Positions 6,201 to 6,292 of a DNA stretch of 6,292 nt are shown one piece after another. The first letter of the stretch is position 1. Each line of letters opens with the position of its first letter. The notes beneath the pieces are model-generated. The model was not told the origin of the DNA. It did not search any database and saw only the letters and a program-made list of their open reading frames with translations. This DNA comes from an uncultured Lachnospiraceae bacterium (GTDB lineage Bacteria; Bacillota_A; Clostridia; Lachnospirales; Lachnospiraceae): positions 1 to 6,292 of the forward strand of contig CACYDL010000077.1 of NCBI GenBank assembly GCA_902773195.1, in the 5' to 3' direction. Position numbers and translations under genes: made by a program.

Positions 6201-6292
6201 ATGAAAAAACGAGTTATGAGCCTGGGCCTCGCATCGCTTCTTGCCGCGGCGTCCGTCTTCTCCGCGGTCGGCGTTTCCGCTGAATCCGTCGC
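6201..6292 (+). CDS. Exported protein, probably the substrate-binding protein of the importer (MetQ-like; 5' end only)
   Basis: Only 30 codons are inside the window. They encode a textbook signal peptide: a basic start (MKKR), a hydrophobic core (about residues 8-22) and a small-residue end, GVSA, followed by Glu, which looks like a signal peptidase I site after residue 26. Its place directly after metN-metI, and its strong ribosome site, point to the extracytoplasmic binding protein that delivers substrate to the permease. No mature sequence is visible, so homology to MetQ cannot be checked. No cysteine occurs in these 30 residues, so no lipobox is present so far, although MetQ proteins are usually lipoproteins. 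It could instead be another secreted protein. Frame is open to the window end. Confidence 0.7.
   Translation, partial: MKKRVMSLGLASLLAAASVFSAVGVSAESV

Overview
The window holds seven genes, all on the + strand, in two adjacent housekeeping blocks of a GC-rich bacterium. Most third codon positions are G or C, yet AGA/AGG arginine codons are common. Shine-Dalgarno sequences are strong (AAGGAGG/GAGGAGG type), and genes are joined by ATGA/GTGA overlaps. Together with the resemblance of the proteins to clostridial relatives, this suggests a high-GC Firmicute of the Clostridia, perhaps Lachnospiraceae. That placement is inference from style and protein resemblance, not a proven assignment.

Block 1 (about 1-4186) begins with the 3' two-fifths or so of an M29-family metallo-aminopeptidase, cut by the window edge. 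It is followed 12 nt later by purE, purM, purN and purD. PurD, PurN, PurM and PurE carry out steps 2, 3, 5 and 6 of de novo purine synthesis, so the genes run in the reverse of pathway order. purC, purF, purH, purL and purK are not here. purM/purN overlap by ATGA and purN/purD by GTGA, implying translational coupling. No promoter is visible for this block, so it probably starts upstream of the window.

The junction (4174-4411) is the most unusual part. Six head-to-tail copies of a 16-bp GC-rich repeat (4174-4269) begin inside the last codons of purD, and the purD stop codon lies in the first copy. No intrinsic terminator is seen. A good vegetative-type promoter follows (TTGACA, 17 bp, TAAACT). 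A perfect 10-bp inverted repeat sits just past the predicted start of transcription, which is where a repressor operator would sit.

Block 2 (4412-6292) is a methionine-type (MetNIQ) ABC importer: an ATPase with a C-terminal NIL domain (metN), a permease (metI, ATGA overlap) and the first 30 codons of a secreted protein, positioned as the substrate-binding protein (metQ). A strong GC hairpin lies between metI and metQ. There is too little leader for an S-box or T-box, so control probably acts through the palindrome. The visible part of the putative MetQ has a signal peptide but no lipobox cysteine, which is unusual for this protein class.

I found no mobile element, CRISPR array, tRNA or rRNA, and no clear sign of a wholly new system. 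The repeat array and the promoter-palindrome are the best candidates for undescribed biology.
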